Assembly (NCBI GenBank): GCA_943328865.2
Contig: CALQBR020000033.1
Coordinates: 1 to 8,808 of the forward strand
DNA: 8,808 bases
Origin: Sphingobacterium thalpophilum
GTDB taxonomy: Bacteria; Bacteroidota; Bacteroidia; Flavobacteriales; Flavobacteriaceae
Reading direction: 5' to 3'
The position numbers and the translations under genes were made by a program. Positions 6,363-8,808 of the stretch are shown here, piece by piece. How positions within the stretch are numbered: the stretch's first letter is position 1; each line of letters starts with the position of its first letter. The notes beneath the pieces are model-generated. The model ran no database searches and was not told the origin of the DNA. It saw only the letters and a list, made by a program, of their open reading frames with translations.

Positions 6363-7478
6363 ATGACAAAAATTCTCGTTTGTTTTGGCACAAGACCAGA
6401 AGCTATAAAAATGTGCGTTTTAGTACATGAATTAAGAAGCGCTGGATTTGAAGTGTCGGTTTGTGTAACAGCACAACACAGGCAAATGTTAGATCAAGTT
6501 TTGGATTTTTTCGAACTAAAACCAAATTATGATTTAGATATCATGAGTCCTAATCAGACATTAAATGCATTGAGCGGCAGAATTTTCATTAAAATGGATG
6601 AAGTAATCGATGATTTTAATCCGGATTTAATTCTAGTTCATGGAGATACTACTACCTCTAGTGTATGTGCATGGGCTGGTTTCAACAAAGGAATTAAAGT
6701 GGGGCATATAGAAGCTGGATTAAGAACATATAATAAATATTCCCCTTTTCCAGAGGAAATGAATAGACAGATTACAGGGAGATTAGCTGATTTCCATTTT
6801 GCACCCACAGAGAACTCTAAAAACAATCTAGTTCAAGAAAAAACACCTTCGGATTCTATACTTGTAACTGGCAATACAGTTATTGATGCGCTTTTATGGA
6901 CTGTAAATAAAATAGAGATAAATTATACGAATGATAAAATAAAGGAACTTTCTAATCTAATAGATTTTAACAAGAGAGTGATTTTAGTCACAGGTCATCG
7001 AAGAGAAAATTTTGGAGACGGTATCGAGAATATTTGTAGCGCCTTACTAGAGATTGCCAGACAGGATGATGTTGAGGTGGTGTATCCAGTACATTTAAAC
7101 CCTAATATTAAGGAACCAGTAGAGCGATTACTTTCGGAAAACAAAAATATTCATCTAATTTCACCGCTAGATTATTCCACCTTTGTTTGGATGATGAAAA
7201 AGTCCTATTTAATTATTACTGATTCGGGAGGCGTTCAAGAAGAAGCACCTTCATTGGGAAAACCAGTACTTGTAATGAGAGATACCACCGAACGACCTGA
7301 AGCCGTTAAAGCGGGCACGGTTAAACTAGTTGGAACAAATTGTGAGGGAATCATTAATGCAACAGTAGAATTATTGAATAATATTGATCTTTATGAAAAA
7401 ATGTCTCAAGCCTATAATCCTTATGGTGATGGTGAATCTTGTAAAAGAATTGCAGCATTCTTAAAACTAACGTTATAA
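6363..7478 (+). CDS. wecB: UDP-N-acetylglucosamine 2-epimerase (non-hydrolysing)
   Basis: This cytoplasmic GT-B-fold enzyme interconverts UDP-GlcNAc and UDP-ManNAc, supplying ManNAc or a derivative for the glycan. The 371-residue length is normal. Motifs are complete: GTRPEAIKM at 9-17 with the substrate-site Lys16, HGDTTT at 93-98 with Asp95, GHIEAGLRT at 114-122 with Glu117, PFPEEMNR at 128-135 with Glu131, and GHRREN at 211-216 with His212. HLNP follows at 244-247, and SGGVQEEAP then GKPVLVMRDTTERPEAV span 288-315. All acidic and basic residues known to matter in E. coli WecB have a counterpart. The related 6-deoxy-sugar epimerases (FnlC-like) share these motifs, so a UDP-acetamido-dideoxy-sugar substrate is an alternative. 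A 15-nt AT-only gap separates it from the flippase gene and 11 nt from the next gene, consistent with one operon. No UDP-ManNAc dehydrogenase is seen in the window. Confidence 0.93.
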   Translation: MTKILVCFGTRPEAIKMCVLVHELRSAGFEVSVCVTAQHRQMLDQVLDFFELKPNYDLDIMSPNQTLNALSGRIFIKMDEVIDDFNPDLILVHGDTTTSSVCAWAGFNKGIKVGHIEAGLRTYNKYSPFPEEMNRQITGRLADFHFAPTENSKNNLVQEKTPSDSILVTGNTVIDALLWTVNKIEINYTNDKIKELSNLIDFNKRVILVTGHRRENFGDGIENICSALLEIARQDDVEVVYPVHLNPNIKEPVERLLSENKNIHLISPLDYSTFVWMMKKSYLIITDSGGVQEEAPSLGKPVLVMRDTTERPEAVKAGTVKLVGTNCEGIINATVELLNNIDLYEKMSQAYNPYGDGESCKRIAAFLKLTL

Positions 7479-7489
7479 AATATACTATT

Positions 7490-8521
7490 TTGAGAATTAT
7501 ATTTTACTTACCTGAGAAATCATTAAATGATGCGACAATTTATTATGTCGATTTAATTTCGAAAGCATTTACTCAGGAAAATTTCAAAGTTGAAATATTT
7601 AATAATTTAGATTTCCATTATAATAAAACAGATTATATTTTAACAATTAGAGTTAGAGATTTTCTAAGTGCCTTATTTAATAAAAGGTCTAATAGAGTTA
7701 TAATGTGGTTCCAAGGGGTTGGACCTGAGGAGTATTTAATGATTAATAATTACTCCATTAAAGCTAAAATAATATCGTTTCTGTTTTCATTATTCGAGAA
7801 TATCACTTTGAGACTAAGTTATTTTAATTTTTTTGTTTCAAACCAAATGAGATTGCATTATGCAAAAAAATACAATTATAAATCTAAAAACTGCTGCATT
7901 ATTCCTTGTTATAATAAAAATCTAAATCGTTCTTTTTTTAATAAAGAAATTAAAAAAGACAATAGTTTCGTTTATGCGGGGAGTTTGTTTAGTTGGCAAT
8001 GTTTTGAAAAGACGATTGCGCTGTATCAAGAAATTGAAAACAGAATGGCAGGTGTTTCATTAACGATTTTAACAAAAGAAATTAATGAAGCCAATGAAAT
8101 CATAAGTAAATATGGGTTGAGAAATGTAGCAGTTTATTATGTTTCGTTAGAGGATTTGGACGCTGAGTTGAGTAAGTTTAAATATGGTTTCCTTTTAAGA
8201 GAAAATGATGTTATTAATAACGTCTCAACTCCAACCAAAATGAATTCGTATTTATCTGTCGGATTAATACCTATTTATACAGATGTCATACAATCATTTG
8301 AAGAAAATTTGAAACTTGAGAATTTTGAAATAAAATTAAAACACTCAGATACCATTCAATTAATGGCCGACAACATAGAGAAACAGATTATAGAAATTGA
8401 TTATGAAAAGTTCTATATTGCTTGCTATAATACTTTTAAAGGGTATTATGATGATGATTTTAATATTCTGAAAGTCAAAGAAAATTTGATAGACACTATC
8501 GTTAAATTTGATGCTATTTAG
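7490..8521 (+). CDS. GT-B glycosyltransferase (GT4-like), TTG start
   Basis: This 343-residue protein is probably a retaining glycosyltransferase that adds one sugar to the lipid-linked repeat unit on the cytoplasmic side. Residues 1-8 (MRIIFYLP) form the first Rossmann strand expected at a GT-B N-terminus. The C-terminal half opens with FVYAGSL at 160-166, the typical beta strand of the nucleotide-sugar domain. YGFLLREND (232-240) and STPTKMNSYLSVGLIPI (246-262) match the donor-binding region of GT4-like enzymes, with an E-N-D in place of the more usual ExxxxxxxE spacing. Length is on the short side of the family. The first in-frame ATG is at codon 72, well inside the fold, so TTG at 7490, 11 nt after the wecB stop, is the best start. 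Donor and acceptor cannot be read from the sequence. The gene is visibly very AT-rich. Confidence 0.8.
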   Translation: MRIIFYLPEKSLNDATIYYVDLISKAFTQENFKVEIFNNLDFHYNKTDYILTIRVRDFLSALFNKRSNRVIMWFQGVGPEEYLMINNYSIKAKIISFLFSLFENITLRLSYFNFFVSNQMRLHYAKKYNYKSKNCCIIPCYNKNLNRSFFNKEIKKDNSFVYAGSLFSWQCFEKTIALYQEIENRMAGVSLTILTKEINEANEIISKYGLRNVAVYYVSLEDLDAELSKFKYGFLLRENDVINNVSTPTKMNSYLSVGLIPIYTDVIQSFEENLKLENFEIKLKHSDTIQLMADNIEKQIIEIDYEKFYIACYNTFKGYYDDDFNILKVKENLIDTIVKFDAI

Positions 8522-8571
8522 TTTGATTAAATGGATTTTAAAATATTAAACGATTATTTAAAAAAGGAATT

Positions 8572-8808
8572 ATGGGAATTAAGATAAGAACGAATCTAGC
8601 CACTTTTTTACTTTTGTTTGGTCTAAATTTAGTTGTATCTTTTTTAGCCTATTTTATTTTACCTGACAAATTCTTTAGTGATACAAAAATTATTGTTTAT
8701 GATATTGGTCATGAGATAGGGTATATAGGAAGTTATCCGTTATCAATACTTTTTTACAAGGTAACTTTCCTTAACTACTTGCCGTTCCCTATAATAGCGC
8801 TAATACAA
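8572..8808 (+). CDS. Membrane protein, N-terminal part; candidate O-antigen polymerase (Wzy)
   Basis: The frame opens with ATG at 8572 and runs off the window after 79 codons, so the protein is incomplete. An in-frame stop at 8539-8541 makes this the first possible ATG. The visible part has a hydrophobic segment at about residues 10-30 (NLATFLLLFGLNLVVSFLAY), then a short polar stretch containing DIGHEIGYIGSYP. A second apolar region begins near residue 57. This pattern, in a locus that already has a flippase, a glycosyltransferase and sugar-nucleotide enzymes, fits the start of a polytopic repeat-unit polymerase, which is otherwise absent. That call rests on context; another membrane protein such as an acyltransferase remains possible. 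It lies 50 nt after the glycosyltransferase gene. Confidence 0.6.
   Translation, partial: MGIKIRTNLATFLLLFGLNLVVSFLAYFILPDKFFSDTKIIVYDIGHEIGYIGSYPLSILFYKVTFLNYLPFPIIALIQ

Noticed and set aside
8531..8587. 18-codon frame (MDFKILNDYL...) between the glycosyltransferase and the last gene
   Set aside because: It overlaps the start of the membrane protein gene and resembles nothing known. The membrane-protein frame from 8572 explains the region better.

Overview
The window looks like part of an O-antigen or surface-polysaccharide locus from a member of the Bacteroidota, most likely a Flavobacterium-like bacterium. The evidence is an AT-rich sequence, starts preceded by A-rich stretches instead of Shine-Dalgarno sites, promoter-like motifs of the Bacteroidota TAnnTTTG type, and a Bacteroidota-style OstA-like protein. 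All genes lie on the + strand. No tRNA, rRNA, CRISPR array, insertion sequence or transposase was seen.

Layout. Positions 1-1820 carry the end of a dTDP-L-rhamnose module: the 3' part of rmlA, then complete rmlC and rmlD, which overlap by 7 nt. rmlB is not in the window and may lie upstream. A 189-nt gap with a plausible promoter leads to a 113-residue stand-alone cupin resembling the C-terminal domain of type II mannose-6-phosphate isomerase/ManC proteins (2010-2351). A second gap (2352-2586) holds a hairpin, a 10-bp tandem repeat and a flavobacterial-type promoter. Next is a large secreted or periplasmic OstA/LptA-like protein (2587-5013) whose C-terminus carries three tandem 91-residue repeats I do not recognise. 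It overlaps by 4 nt a Wzx-type flippase (5010-6347), followed at short spacing by a wecB-type UDP-GlcNAc 2-epimerase (6363-7478) and a GT-B glycosyltransferase that appears to start with TTG (7490-8521). The window ends inside a membrane protein that could be the repeat-unit polymerase (Wzy) (8572-8808, open).

How the genes fit together. RmlA/C/D would make dTDP-L-rhamnose and WecB would make UDP-ManNAc. The glycosyltransferase would add a sugar to the lipid-linked repeat unit, the flippase would move the unit across the inner membrane, and the terminal membrane protein may polymerise it. The OstA-like protein belongs to the family linked to LPS transport to the outer membrane, and its coupling to the flippase gene ties it to export of the product. 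The sugar-nucleotide genes at the left look richer in G+C than the flippase/glycosyltransferase/polymerase end, as is common where a conserved flank meets a strain-variable segment.

Most of the window is a recognisable pathway. The least explained element is the triple repeat on the OstA-like protein.
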